A stretch of DNA of 64,000 nucleotides from Agelas oroides (Eukaryota > Porifera > Demospongiae > Agelasida > Agelasidae), in assembly GCA_949130485.1 (NCBI GenBank), contig OX422203.1, positions 3,191,178-3,255,177 of the forward strand, written 5' to 3'. A model generated the notes under the pieces. That model did no database searches and was not told the DNA's origin. It was given only the letters and a program-made list of their open reading frames with translations. Both the position numbers and the translations under genes were made by a program. Each line of letters opens with the position of its first letter. The stretch's first letter is position 1. Of the stretch, positions 1-12,190 are shown one piece after another.

Positions 1-365
1 TTAGTAGCACCTAGAAGATAGACAGCTACTGCGCATGCGTGGTACAAAGGTCGTTGCTGTGTGCATAGCTTCAGGCTGCTGGCCTGTTTCTAGCTTTGGA
101 TGGCACCAGCACGCGTACCGATCCCTCTACCAGTGGAAGAAAGTACCGTAAGTTAGTAAATAATGCCGTCTTCATCCGGGAAAGCTTATTTGTTGGTTCA
201 GCAGTGGCTAAGAGTGTATTCCAATTAGAGCACATGCCATGGTTGCTACGCAGCATATGCCCTGCGGGCTATGAAATACGAACTATCGAATAAAATTATG
301 GGAAAATATTATTTGTCATGTAGGTCTATGGGAAATACTATGGGCACGTATACTAAGTATATAAT

Positions 366-950
366 TCTGAACGAAAACAAGCACATGTAGGGATGGAACC
401 CTCAAACACCAACCAAACTAGATGGGAATGACACCACAATACTTTCCACCATCCCTACATCTTGTGCCAACTATGCCTTGTGTTAGTGGTGTGCATAGGA
501 GGGTTGTGGAAGGCAGTGGGGTGGGTAGTCCTGGGTGTGTAGTGCATGTTTATGTGTATGGAGACTGAGTTATGTTGTGGATATAGCTGCAATGCAGTTG
601 CTACTGAGCATGGCCAAGACATATGTAGAAACTGTAGAGTGAATGAGCAGTGCTGGGTCTGTATAGCATGTTAGAGTAGTGTAAGTTATGTTGTGAAAAT
701 TTTATTACTGCTGGACATGGCAGATATGGATTGTCTTTTATGTGGAAGGCTGTGGAGAGAGCAATGCTGAGTGTTGTGTTCATTTAGTGGGTGTGGATAG
801 GGTAATGTACTTTTAGAGGGTTTTGTGGTGTGCATAGTTGGCAAAATGGCACAAGATGTAGGGATGGTGGAAAGTATTGTGGTGTCATTCCCATCTAGTT
901 TGGTTGGTTTTTGAGGGTTCCATCCCTACATGTGCTTGTTTTCATTCAGA
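366..950. mobile_element. Foldback/MITE element with about 110-bp inverted arms
   Basis: Positions 366-476 and about 830-950 are near-perfect reverse complements of each other, separated by about 350 bp of G/T-rich sequence. The arm carries the motif TGTAGGGATGG, which also occurs in other small repeats of this window near 24415, 28435 and 43675. No protein is encoded between the arms. This is a non-autonomous inverted-repeat element; superfamily not determined. Confidence 0.75.
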
Positions 951-3900
951 AAACTTTTCTGTGACTTGTTCCTGTTGTTTGTTTTTTTTTTGTTTTTTTT
1001 AGGGGAAGATGCATGATCTGTAACGTACGAAAGTATAGAACTTTAAATTCAAATGCTTCCAAGTGGAAAGTATAGATCCAAACATCAAACTTCTTTATCT
1101 ATGGTGTTTAGAAGCCCAAGCAAAGCCTCATAAAACCCAAGTGCAAAGTGCACGGTTTTTATGAGGCTTTGTACAGGCTTATAATTCCATAGATCCCTAA
1201 CGCTGTGGTGTCAAACCGATTTAGACATAGCTACTCACCATCAAACTGTTGCTGTAATGGAGTTACGACTCCATACTATGTGACCTCTGTGGGGACGAAG
1301 TCTATGGAGAATTTTTCGGTGCACCCAATAATTAGCGCGAGCGTGAGCCAGCCCCACACTAGTTTGTTGAACGGCGGAATTTCTCTGATATATATATATA
1401 TATATGTATCATACGTCGTACGTCATCTGCATGCGTACGCGTGCCGCGTACGGACACTATGCGTGTGATCTAATTGGGAACACGTGCGCACACTTTTAAA
1501 GTCGGATTTTATAGTTGTTTTGCTGCTTGCAGTGAACATGTATATTCTGAATACTTCCAGAACAGCTCTGAAACCATTGGAAGACAAGGAAAACAGGCTA
1601 CACTGCGCACACGAGAACGAGAGAGAGAGAGTGCGACATGGGGCAGAAACAGCCAGGCAAAGGCAGGAAAGATTAACGAAGCGGAGTGAGATAGGGCTAG
1701 GCGCTCTACCCACAGTGCGCTCTACCCACAGTGCCGATGCATAAATTTGTATAAATATCCTATTGTGCGTTGTGCGTAAGATACATTGAAAACATGCAGT
1801 ATATACATGTACGTAACTACCATGCTGCCTATAAATACACGATACAACTCGCTCACGCTCGCCCCACAATGCACCGCATTCGCCTAGTAGTTCACATGGA
1901 GTGAGAGGAGCTGAACAACTACCAGTTTCTGTGGCCGCCTCCTCTAGTGTGGTGGTTTTTGAATGAAGCCACTGTTGACTTGGTGCTACTAGATGCACTA
2001 GACCAATTCGAGGACCAAGCTACCGATAGGCTGCTACTCTCTGTGTTGGAGGATGTGAAGACCCAGGAACAACACAATAAAAGAGGATAAGACAACAGCC
2101 CAAAATACTACAATCAACTCTACGTAAACTTGTACTGTATGTAAAGATGTACAATCTGCATTTTTGTTGTAAATGACCATAACAAGCAAATTTGAAATTT
2201 GTGAAATTTGGAAATGGAATATTGAATATCGGTGGTTAGTGTTCTAAGTTGCCAGCTAGCTAGTGTTCTAAATTGCAAGTTAGTGTTCTAAATCGCCAGC
2301 TGGTGTTCTAACTATCAAGTACCTAGTGTCTAGGTGAGTTATAGGCTAGCAATTGACCAATTAAGTTACAGAAGACTTCAGTAACGGAAGTAGAAACTGC
2401 TGCACTTGCAAACTATACGTGCTCAGTGTGGGAATCCTCACATACACTTTCATTTACAGCAGCTCTAACAGTACATATACCCTATAATACTTCTCCTGGA
2501 AGCAAGCACACATCCCCTCCCTATGTTTTGCGTTATACCACCTGACTTTGGCTGATGCCATCTTCATCTTATCACCGTAAGCTATATCTGAACACGTGCT
2601 CAGTTGAGCTTCTGGGGGCGTAGTTTCTATGAATAATGTTATTCTAACCAAATGGCAGTATAGCACTAAGCATTAACATCGGAGTGCTTGGGAATCACTG
2701 CAGAATAGTTCAAGTTCTACGATATTGATAAGTAGTGAGTACAATACCCAGTGACTTATGCTGTTCTTTCGCGTTTGAATCGTTGTAATAGCTTCAGCCG
2801 TTGTCGTGCTATTGTGGTGGAGAAAAGAAAGTCAGAAGATAGACGATTTGGCGACTTGCCGCTCTGGTACTTCAGCGATGCTCTCCAGCTAAGGTAAAGG
2901 TCCAGTTGCTAATGGAAGCACTCGATAATGCCTGATATGGCTCATGGAGGCCTTTGACTAATCTAACGCAGACATTTCGAGCGTGTCATTTGTGCACTTT
3001 TAAAGTGGCCGCCATTTTTTTTCGGGGTCATCCCTGCATATGGTGTTCTACCGTACGCCATGATAATTAATGGTATACAATTATAGGTATGAATGCACAC
3101 ATGCATGTACACGTATACACACACACACACAACACACACACACACACAAATAAAACACTGTACACATCATTTAGCAACATACTTCCAGGAGGTGGGTACC
3201 ACATCACCTCATTGGTTTTGGTGTTCCAGTAGTAGGGATGGTTCCTGCAACAAGTAAGAGGCTCGAGGGTGAAGAACTACCTTGCATGTCAGTCTTCTCT
3301 AGCTATATCAATTGTTCTACTGCACGTAGATTGGACCATAACTAGTCTACTGAGTGCTGGTAGAGATACATGTATTGTTTCCCTTGAAATTGGTAGTAAT
3401 GAGGATATCCATGATCATCAGTTTACTGATCTCCAACTTCTTTCAATGCTTTTAAAAACCCAGTATATTGTAGCTGGAGATGGGAATGGCCTATTGGAAT
3501 GAGGCTAATTTGCTATTGCCATTTTACTAGGCAGTTTTCATACTTGCAAATACACAAAATAAAGATATGCATGATCTTTGCCTACTAGGAATTTACATTG
3601 GGTTCACATGTGTCGATCCTTGTATAGAGCAAGCCTGAGCAAGTGAAACATTGCTGATTTCGTAGCTTGTCACAGTGCACACAGACCATGCATCGCTTTA
3701 GCAGCAGGGTTTGTCTCAATGTACTGTCTTTCATGGAACTAGCTTCAGTAATGTGCAGCCACTTGTCCTCCTCGGGCACTAGCTACGTACATGTGTAAAC
3801 CAAGGAACTGTCATATGAATTCTGAGGATAGGTATGGCAGCACGACTGAGTGTTTTATATACAAGTGTATAACAGGCTAGGTCTATAGCCTCATGTGCCT

Positions 3901-4500
3901 CTTTTACATGGAGAAAGCAGTGGTAAGTCACCGTGCACGATAAGTTCAAAGCCATTCAACTTGCACACTCAAAGTCAAACCACCATTCAACTTGCTATAG
4001 TGCCTTCTGCATTCTGTAAGTAGCCTAGTTTGTCTACACGAGGTTTGTCTACACAGTAGATGCTCATGCTCCAGCTGCTCCTCCCAAGCATCTCTCTTAG
4101 CCGTCTTGTTCTTGCCCTTGCTGGATTATGCCAATAGTTACATACGTATATAAAACTCTTACCCACTAGGAGTGAGCCCCACACTAGCAAGTTGAATGAT
4201 GGATTTTGTCGTATATCTACCACTCACGTCTTTTCATCCATCACTTTCTTCCAGTTTGGTGGTAATGCTATTCCTTCCTTTGGGGTATCCTGTAGGAGAA
4301 AACACAGCCTGTAATGCTATAGGACTGAATGAGTACGAAAAATAAAGCTATAGTAATAAAGTCTACATAGCAGGTGAGCAAGCTAATAAAGTGCTACAGA
4401 ACAAGTCAAACCACATCACAGGGAGGGGAGTCTGTAAACACTGGACTGGACTGATCTTACAGATCTAAATCTGAAAATCTACCTAATCTCACTGGTAGAC
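951..4500. other. Non-coding stretch with small repeats
   Basis: I see no convincing gene here. It holds a short hairpin at about 1115-1165 built around AAGCCTCATAAAACC, a (TA)n tract at about 1391-1406, a degenerate tandem of the unit AGTGTTCTAA at about 2238-2320, and a (CA)n tract at about 3115-3148. The open frames at 1423-1998 and 3269-3502 have no recognisable domain and look fortuitous. Confidence 0.5.
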
Positions 4501-4512
4501 TGCAACGTAGCC

Positions 4513-5007
4513 ATGCACTTGGACCATGTAGCAAAAGACTCAACTGTGACTTGTACAATCATATACCTCAAGATGGCCACAGAACACACCTTAGCAAACT
4601 GGTATCTAGCACTACACCGTCTAAAAGTGGATGAAAAAGAACTCTGGTTTTTCGATAATGATGAAAAAAATTTACATGCAAAGTGGAGACGGAGAATACA
4701 TAAAGCTTCATTTAACCAACCAACTGATTATGATGACATGCTCCAGAGGGAGGCTGAAACAGATTTCAATACGAGTGTGTTATTGGATGAATATTCGAAG
4801 CCATCAACACCCTGCCAGAAAATGGCAAGGCAGCTAAGGAGACGAAGGAAACTTGAACAAACCCGGAAAAGGGAGGCGGTGGATGCCCGAAATGAAAGAT
4901 ATGTTAGACGAAAGGGACTGCTCGAGCCCACATCACTGGTGAAGAAGTCAAAGCGGATCAAATGGAAGGGGAGGATGGACACATCCAGAACCTCCTCCAT
5001 CACTTGA
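4513..5007 (+). CDS. Unidentified basic open frame (164 codons)
   Basis: A 164-codon frame; the more natural start is the internal Met at codon 21 (MATEHTL). The first half is acidic and aromatic (KELWFFDNDEKN), the second half strongly basic with an Arg/Lys-rich helix (QLRRRRKLEQTRKR). I recognise no family. The opposite strand is also open at 4728-5081, with a frame containing FFDPSGNKLTPDDLG, so either strand or neither may be coding. It lies 1 kb upstream of a decayed Ginger1-like transposon and could be an exon of a longer gene or a relic. Confidence 0.3.
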   Translation: MHLDHVAKDSTVTCTIIYLKMATEHTLANWYLALHRLKVDEKELWFFDNDEKNLHAKWRRRIHKASFNQPTDYDDMLQREAETDFNTSVLLDEYSKPSTPCQKMARQLRRRRKLEQTRKREAVDARNERYVRRKGLLEPTSLVKKSKRIKWKGRMDTSRTSSIT

Positions 5008-5982
5008 CCAAGATCATCTGGGGTCAGCTTGTTTCCTGAAGGGTCAAAAAAAGCAAATTGTAGTACTATATCTCGCTCCAATGTGATTTCTGCTTGTGTC
5101 TAGCTGATTTCGGTATCCAGTACTATAGGGGTCCATCCCAGCAAAGCAATTGACTTTAGCGGAAGTAGCTGCTATAGTAATGTATTATTGTCGTAGTAGT
5201 CATCACACCAGTTGGCACTCATTAACTGGCTACCTTTGAAGCCTGCACACATGTTGGGAATTGTCTAGTAGAGAATGAAGAGTTTCAATCTCTGATACAA
5301 GTGCTATATTTGTAATACAAAGTCCCAGGAAGAGCCATAGTCGGTAAAGTTGTATAGCTGGTTACTCCCTTGTTTCTTGACATATCTCATATACTATAAA
5401 CTATTCTTGCTAATGTCTAGTATACGTAGTATACATGTAGCTTGTTGATATTTCTGCTGCAAGTCAATGTTGTCCGCTCACTCGAATGCCTTAAGTAGCT
5501 AGCGGTTGCTTTGTTGCTGTATCGTCAAGGAGTTGGACACCATGAGCATCACACTGTAAAGGCGATTTGAACCCTTTAAGTAGCTCCCTTGCTGCTATTG
5601 GGGCGCACATCTTTGTAAAGTACCCTGGTGGAGATAATTTACGACAATGAATTATTCTTCATACAATATTTCAACTTGGTCCAGTGGATTGCTGTAATGA
5701 GCTGCACCATTGCAACTAGCCCCAACTCATACCATATCTACCATTCCGCTATGAGAAACCAGCTCATTGCACCTGTTTCATACCACGCATGCACATGCCT
5801 CCGACAAAGCATGCACAGCTGGTGTAGCTAGGAATGTGCGGCACATGTATTCCCCAAAGTGCATCCTTGTCTTGTCCCAAGATCGTCTAGGAAGTTCCTG
5901 TGGGGTGAATAAAACTGGCACGTTGTGAAATAGGCCATCAGCAACATTTGAAAAGCTGTGAAGTCACAAAGACGATCGGATT

Positions 5983-7044
5983 TTGGACCTGGCTATTCAC
6001 TATGCACTAAACAACAGCTATTCAGCGATGGAGGAGCTTACCAAGCACCAGAAAAGAGCTGTAAGAAAGCAAGCAGTGACCGTGTTGGTGGAAGAGGGGG
6101 AGGTCTACCTAGAGAAAAAGGAGAGAAAAGTGAAGGTGATCAGCTCTGTCCAGGAACAGAAGCATGCCACTCAGATGCAACCTTTGGACATTTTTTGGTG
6201 TCACAAAGACGCACAAACGGATCACTTAGAGGTTCTAATGAAAGAGGGTAGTTGCAGATGTGAGAAACTTGGTAAGCAATGTGTTGTATAACTTGAAGGC
6301 AGGCTGTCAAAGACAATCTGATTGTGTGCACGTGTAAAAACAGCCTAGCAAAGCACAGAGAACAGCTACCAGGGATATTAAGGCTAATGATATTCAGTAT
6401 GACGTCAATGCTTACAGGTCAAGCACTGTCCAGAGTGCCAGCATATGAACAAAAAGATCGAGAAGGAGAGGCCAGAGCTGAATCTGACCCCAGTGAAGTC
6501 ACCTTGGTTTCATCTTGGTATCGATTTCATTGGTCCCATTTCCCCACCTTCATTTGCTGGAAACCGGTACATTCTAACTGCAGAAGGATTGTGTTTTGTG
6601 TATTTAGGCTCCTTAATTACTGGAATTTTATACTGCTATTTGTTTTCATAGCCGTTCTTCATTGCTAGTCATGGTATATTTATCTTTTTTATAAATTCCT
6701 TACCGCTATTCTTTATTGCTGGACTGCTGAATGGCATCACCACTGACCAGGACAGGGAGTTTCAGAACAGCGTGAATGAGGAGTTTACGAATACATTTGG
6801 GATTGAGCATCGCCTTACAACAGCGTATCACCCACAAGCTAACAGCTTAGATGAGAGGTACAATCAGACACTGTCCACCACAATATCCAAGTTTGCCCAA
6901 AAGAATCGTGAGTCCTGGGATGATGAGAAGCTTCCAGAGATTGTGTATAGCTACAACAGTGTTCTGTATAGCTACAACAGTGCCATACATGTACATGAAT
7001 CATCAAGACACATGCCATTCGAGGCTATGTTTGGCTACATGTAA
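5983..7044 (+). pseudogene. Ginger1/gypsy-type integrase (DDE) relic
   Basis: Consecutive fragments in shifting frames match the order of a gypsy-like integrase. First (about 5983-6291) is the N-terminal zinc-binding part, with a region like RKQAVTVLVEEGEVYLEKK and decayed His/Cys positions. Then comes the core start LGIDFIGPI (about 6512-6540, first Asp), then TDQDREFQN (about 6744-6770, second Asp), then YHPQANSLDERYNQTL (about 6829-6873, catalytic Glu) and the tail PFEAMFGY (about 7016-7040). The core between the first and second Asp is interrupted by stops, so it is dead. The protease and PHD segments that follow point to the Ginger1 DNA transposons rather than a retrotransposon; terminal repeats were not located. 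Confidence 0.8.
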
Positions 7045-7605
7045 GTTGCAGTTGACTTCAACACAGCGTCTAGCCATGAGCCAGAGGAGAAGCTACAGGA
7101 GTATCTGACTGGCTGAATGTGAAAATTGTGTCAGCTGTACAGAAGTTCCTAAACAACAGCTTCCTGTTAGAAATGGCTTCCAGGATCCTTGTTGTGGCTT
7201 GGCCTATTTATGTCAGACAAATTCATCCAGGTCCTGCATAATGGTCACTACCACTGGCTCACAATTAGCACCATTGGGGCTACAAAATATGAAGACTTGG
7301 TCTTTGACAGTATGTATGCCAGCGTGTCAACAAAGGTGAAGCACCAGATTGCAGCCCTTCTAGCGACCCAAAGCAAGACCATCAAGCTCAGCTTTGTGGA
7401 TGTCCAAAAGAAGTCTGGAGGATACGACTGTGGCCTTTTTGCTCTTGCGTTTGCCACAGTATTAGTAAATGGCATTAACCCAGGGAGGTACGACCAGAGG
7501 AACTTGAGGAAGGACCAACTGGAATACCTGAACCATAAGAAAATGGAGATGTTTACGGTGTTAGAGACGCGAAGAGCAGAGATGAAGATAAAGTGTGAAG
7601 ACTAG
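7045..7605 (+). pseudogene. Ulp1-type (C48) cysteine protease domain of the Ginger1-like relic
   Basis: The 7189-7605 frame gives 138 residues with the layout of a Ulp1/SUMO-protease fold: the catalytic His segment HNGHYHWLTIS, the Asp segment LVFDSMY, and the nucleophile segment GGYDCGLFALAFAT. The sequence just upstream (7045-7188) continues the integrase tail and the start of the protease domain, but in other frames with stops. Ginger1 transposases are known to carry C-terminal OTU or Ulp1 protease domains, so this was probably one polyprotein with the integrase upstream. The triad residues remain visible although the whole gene is broken. Confidence 0.8.
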
Positions 7606-7756
7606 TTTACTGTAAATGTAGGATGCCGGAACCGTTGGAGTAGACATGGTTCAGTGTGGCAAGTGTAGTGAACGGTTTCATGTCCACTGTGTTTATGTCC
7701 CTAGTGAAGTAATGGAGGAGAGTAGTGTAGATTGGTTTTGCTACTTATGTGTTTAG
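7605..7756 (+). pseudogene. PHD-finger remnant at the end of the Ginger1-like relic
   Basis: Directly after the protease frame, YCKCRMPEPLE (7608-7640) starts a C4HC3 PHD finger. After a one-base frame change it continues as MVQCGKCSERFHVHCV (7646-7693) and DWFCYLCV, ending in a stop at about 7756. Cys and His spacing fits a PHD finger (CxC, CxxC, HxxC, CxxC). Such fingers read histone tails; in a transposase this could guide insertion (inference). The frameshift makes it a pseudogene. Confidence 0.75.
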
Positions 7757-7960
7757 GCCAATTTTTAATATTTTGTTTGTTCCTTGTACAAGCATACTTC
7801 TATTACTAACGGATATTTTGACAGTCTGCAACAGTGTTGTGGGGGGTTCAAATAACAAATTTTTCATACTTTTTTCTGAAAAATAAGTTCCAGGGGTCCA
7901 TATTTATAAAAAAAAAAATTGGAGAAAGGGATTTTCAGATTAAATGCAAAATAAAGTCTG

Positions 7961-8126
7961 TTACCTAGGCAACATATAGGACTGTTGCTCATATCTCTCT
8001 TCTACAGTGATGTTGCCTAGGTAACAGGTTATATATCCCTCCCTGGGGTGTGGTCTTGCACATTGGTGTTAGGCTATGCCCGACACCAATGTGTAAAAAG
8101 ACCATCCCCCAGGGAGGGATATAACT
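7961..8126. repeat. Two adjacent palindromes
   Basis: GTTACCTAGGCAAC (7960-7973) pairs with GTTGCCTAGGTAAC (8011-8024). Immediately after, ATCCCTCCCTGGGG (8034-8047) pairs with CCCCAGGGAGGGAT (8107-8120), closing over a stem whose inner part is ACATTGGTGT/ACACCAATGT. Both look like small hairpin MITEs. The next element inserted directly into the right edge. Confidence 0.7.
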
Positions 8127-8748
8127 TAGCCTCGTACCCAGTCCTCCACCACAGCTATCGTCGCTTGCAGTACGAATAACGCGGAGAAGGCCTGGTGAAA
8201 TTTATCACGTGATGTATGCCACTGTCTACGTCACACATCTTAGTTGTTAAATTTTGTGGCCTCGTACCCAGGCGAACGGTATCTTGGGAACGAGACTGGA
8301 ATTACTATGCAGCTGTAGCCACAATATCGAACGATAGCGTACAGACAGAAACAAATATGTGAAGCGCGAAGATCCAAGAGCAAGCTAGTGCCATAGCGAC
8401 TTCAAAACCAACCTCTGGAGCCGTTGGCAACAGCTGGTCGCGCTCCAGGTTTGTCATACAGCTTCTAGCGCTCTGCAACCACTATTATTTCCATGCGAGC
8501 GTCCTTTTTCTTGCGTTCTGTTCTTGATCGTCTTTGTCTAAACATGAAATTTGTTAGATAAACGTTTCGCACGAGCTCTAGTTCGTCCAAGTCGGCTTTG
8601 TGTATTTACCTCGTGACGTTGCGAAAAATATTAAAGCTATGTTATTACGTCAGTGGCATACATCACGTGATAAATTTCACCAGGCCTTCTCCGCGTTGTT
8701 CGTACTGCAAGCGACGATAGCTGTGGTGGAGGACTGGGAACGAGGCTA
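8127..8748. mobile_element. TAGCCTCG-family element, 622 bp, 9-bp duplication
   Basis: Starts TAGCCTCGTACCCAG and ends CTGGGAACGAGGCTA, with inverted arms of about 110 bp (inner arm includes AAATTTATCACGTGATG). It is flanked on both sides by GATATAACT (8118-8126 and 8749-8757), a perfect 9-bp target duplication. A further partial copy of the end motif sits inside at about 8262. No transposase; a non-autonomous element, plausibly Mutator-like by duplication length. Confidence 0.85.
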
Positions 8749-8762
8749 GATATAACTAGCGT

Positions 8763-9126
8763 ATAGTGCCAAATTTTCGAGGGTCTAAATTTTTTGTGAA
8801 TAGCAGATTTCGTTGAAATAATTTCGTGAATTCGCTGCACGCACACAGCATACAAGCCTGGTTTATCTAACAGGCACCATCATACTGACGTCTGATCGAG
8901 CTCACAGCTGTCAGCAAAGCAATGCCTACTTTTGAAGGTAACTCTTTGGAGAGAGTGTCTTGCGGATTTGGCAGCTTAACCCCAGGATGTTGTCCATCGA
9001 TGCTCCTGCAGTCAGAACATGAAAAGTGTGTGTTGCGTGTCAAAAACTTTTGTTGAAATATTTTTGCGAAAGGTGGATAATTTGCAAAATCTGTGAAATT
9101 AAAGACCCGCGAAAATTTAGCACTAC
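8763..9126. mobile_element. Inverted-repeat MITE
   Basis: TAGTGCCAAATTTTCGAGGG at the left end is the inverse of CCCGCGAAAATTTAGCACTA at the right end. About 310 bp of unrelated sequence lies between. No coding capacity. Confidence 0.7.
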
Positions 9127-10091
9127 ACGGTATTACTTAACAGTACAAGGTGTTGCATTTAGTCAGAAATTGGTTCCTGGGGGAACAAATTTGTCATGAC
9201 ACTACTCCTAACCTTGGCATTGTCCCATCTCCTAGCACAGTAGGCTGAACACTCGTGGTAGGGATTCCACTTGTTGGGGCATGAGCTCTCTTTCTGAGGT
9301 TCTGACTTAGCCTCAGCTGACTCTGAACCTGGGGTCAGGGACCAAAGGAAGTGTACACGACTGCCTACAAGTATGTGATTTATGTTAGATGGCAGATGGA
9401 AAAACTGCTACAAGCACAAACACAAGACAGATTGCAGATGAAAAATGTACAGTGTAGCATGCTCACCAGTAGCATGCTCACCAGTAGCATACTTGTAGAT
9501 AATGTAAGCTCACTATAGCTACACAGACACAGGCTCTCTCATAGCAGAACATATGTTCAGACACAAAGCTTTGCGTGCAGTAATGTCTTAACTGGTTATT
9601 TATAAAGTTAGTCTAGATACCTTTACTCTTCATGAATCCTCTCTTCATGAGGCGGGCTTGTAGTTCGGTAGTGAGAGGCATTGTTAGGTCGTAGTCAGGT
9701 CTTACTCTAATTGCTGCGCACTGCCTTGTAGGCCTACTCTAGTTAAAGCGCACCGCATTGCTGAGTGCTGAATGAATTTTCATGATTTCGGAGCTAGATG
9801 GTGAGCGTGCAGAATGAAAGTGTTTGAATAGCAGACGCCACACACTTGGTTGCTCTCCAAAGGCCAAGTATGATGCATACACGCAAATGTGGCAAATGAA
9901 GTCTTTACCACTCAATGAGTGTTTCCTAGCCTCAGTGTTCACTGAGGGGGGCTTGTCACTCTAGTGTTTTTATCGTTTGCAACATTAAAATGCGGCAGCT
10001 TCTGAACAGTTTAAGCTTACATTATGCGCCTATCAATGGTATGCCCCACCTGGCATATCTGGGGCAGATGTTGGAGAAAGGAGGGGGATTT

Positions 10092-10377
10092 TAGTCTCGC
10101 AAGCCACACCCTTCGCAGAGAGAGGAAGGGTCTGGTCACACTGCAACCATCGAGTTGTCACCACGGCAGAAACTTGATGTGACCAATCAGATCCGCGCTC
10201 TTCATAGATCGCATCCGTTGTCATGGAGTACAATTACGTCACAACGTATTTAGTGGATGTCAGCATCTATATTACCTAACCACAATGGTTGATAATTGCG
10301 TTCCTCAGTGACAACTCGGTAGTTGCAGCGTGACCAGACCCTTCCTCTCTCTGTGAAGGGTATGGCTTGCGAGACTA
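10092..10377. mobile_element. TAGTCTCGC-family element, 9-bp duplication
   Basis: The ends TAGTCTCGCAAGCC and GGCTTGCGAGACTA open inverted arms of about 70 bp containing GAAGGGTCTGGTC. Both sides carry GGGGGATTT (10083-10091 and 10378-10386), a perfect 9-bp duplication. A decayed relative with TAGTCTTGTGAAGCC lies near 35755. Confidence 0.85.
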
Positions 10378-10386
10378 GGGGGATTT

Positions 10387-12055
10387 GCCATCAGAATCTT
10401 CCCCAAGGGGTTGGTACATGTACTTAGTCAGGATTGCCCCAATCCACTCAAATTGCATATATATTCTCTTTCGTTGAGTTGAAAATGTCTTTGAAAAATT
10501 GTTTGTGAATTACACAGATACCCGTATCTGCCTATCACACACTGTGCACAACAGGGAGATGTGGGATATTTGTAAGGGATATATACGCAGGATTATGCCC
10601 CAGGTATGGGGACTTGTTCCATTAGGACATATCAATTCCCCTCCTTTCTCCCACCAAGCCCCAGGTATTGGAGGTAGGGCATACCATTGATAGGAGTATT
10701 AGTTCTGTTGCTTCCCAGGTGAAAGACTGGCTACTGGGTATGAAGCAAAGTGTATCCTAACCTGTGTGATGATGCTGCGCCAACGGCTTGTGAGCTGCAT
10801 TTCACCTCAAGTTAAAGTCAGCTGATTTTCACTGGATGGAGACTGCTTGCACATCATGGGTGGGGCAGTTTTTACGATTATCAGTTGTAGTGTTTATTTC
10901 CTTGGCAGCAGCCTTGTCCTTCTCTCACAAAAAGTGTTTCCTGATGCCAGACCCAACCAACCCCAGTGCGGATTGTTTTCAGTATCACACACGGAGAAAG
11001 TGATCCATGCTGGGGTTGGTTGGATCTGACTTGTGAGACTAATGCCAGACTACCTTGGGGGCACATGCACTAAGGGGGGACATTATTCACTCATCTGGCA
11101 GTTTGGTGTTCTCTGGCAATGTTATTAAGCAGTCCTTCCATTTGGGAAATGGGTATGAGACCACAGCTAGCTGTTATTCACTCATGAAAGCACTCAGATA
11201 TGGCACAAAACTCTTGGACTAAGTAATCTAGAGGAAACTTTGATGGTACAAGTTTTTCTGTCAGAACATCATCCTGCATATTATGGAGTATAGAATGGCC
11301 CCTATATGATTAGGGCTATGATCACTTGTGATACCGTCAGCCTGTGTACTACAATGTCATAGATCAATCTTCTCAGAAGCTGAGCTCATCAAGTCAATCC
11401 AAGCTTTGATCACCAGTTGTGACAACTGGTGAAGCTTGGACTGAGTTGTCTCAATAAGCGACCATGCATGCAAGACTCTAATCCATTATGGATGCTGCAA
11501 ATACAGTCAAAACAAACACAACAGCAAGCAAGGCAAGGCTGGCAAGAGGTCATGCATGTCTGAGAGCTTATACATGTGAGGATGACAGGTATAGAGGCCA
11601 TAGGAATCAATGGACATCCAACCCAAGGAGACATTGGTTAGTGCCATGGTGTACCTAAATCCAACAAGCATGCATGTAGAAGTAGTTCTAAATGGCCTTC
11701 CTGGTTGTGGCATTATGCTTTTGGTTTTCAGAACACTGATGCCCTTGGATTCCTGGAGCTATATAGAGCCATCGTAATGTAGTTTAAACTTTGGTTATCC
11801 ACTCATGTGATTATGCATACATATCATAATAATTGGTGATGCAATCATCATGTACCACAACAGTGTCAGTATAGGCACATGTACATTAACAAGAGAGTGA
11901 AGGGGTAAGTACCATGCATGCAACGTAAACTGTCTTGCATAATCCTGAGGCCACTGTGATATGTAGTACAGCCTTTCTAGTAAGGTACTAGTTACTGTTT
12001 AGGCACTTTGAGGTGTAGTTTAGGCTTGGCGAAAGTGTGAAAACAGTCATATGAG
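10387..12055. other. 3' flank of FBH1, no gene seen
   Basis: No protein-like frame or domain. A short inverted pair of CAACCAACCCC-type sequence occurs at about 10956-11030. The FBH1 transcript should end here, but I could not find a clear AATAAA on the minus strand close to the stop codon. Confidence 0.5.
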
Positions 12056-12143
12056 CTAGAAACATGCTTCAAAGCAGGGGAGCACAGTGGATGAACAGCT
12101 CTTGCAGATGAAGCCTCCCCTCTGTGGCTGGGAGTTGTTGCTC

Positions 12144-12190
<47 letters not shown>

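Noticed and set aside
1423..1998. A 191-codon open frame on the minus strand
   Set aside because: No domain, Cys/Ser-rich random composition, overlapping frames on the other strand equally open.
4728..5081. A 117-codon minus-strand frame opposite the 4513-5007 frame
   Set aside because: The part near FFDPSGNKLTPDDLG looks protein-like, but the rest is Ser/Phe/Leu-rich as expected from an antisense of a basic protein. I could not decide and listed only the plus strand at low confidence.
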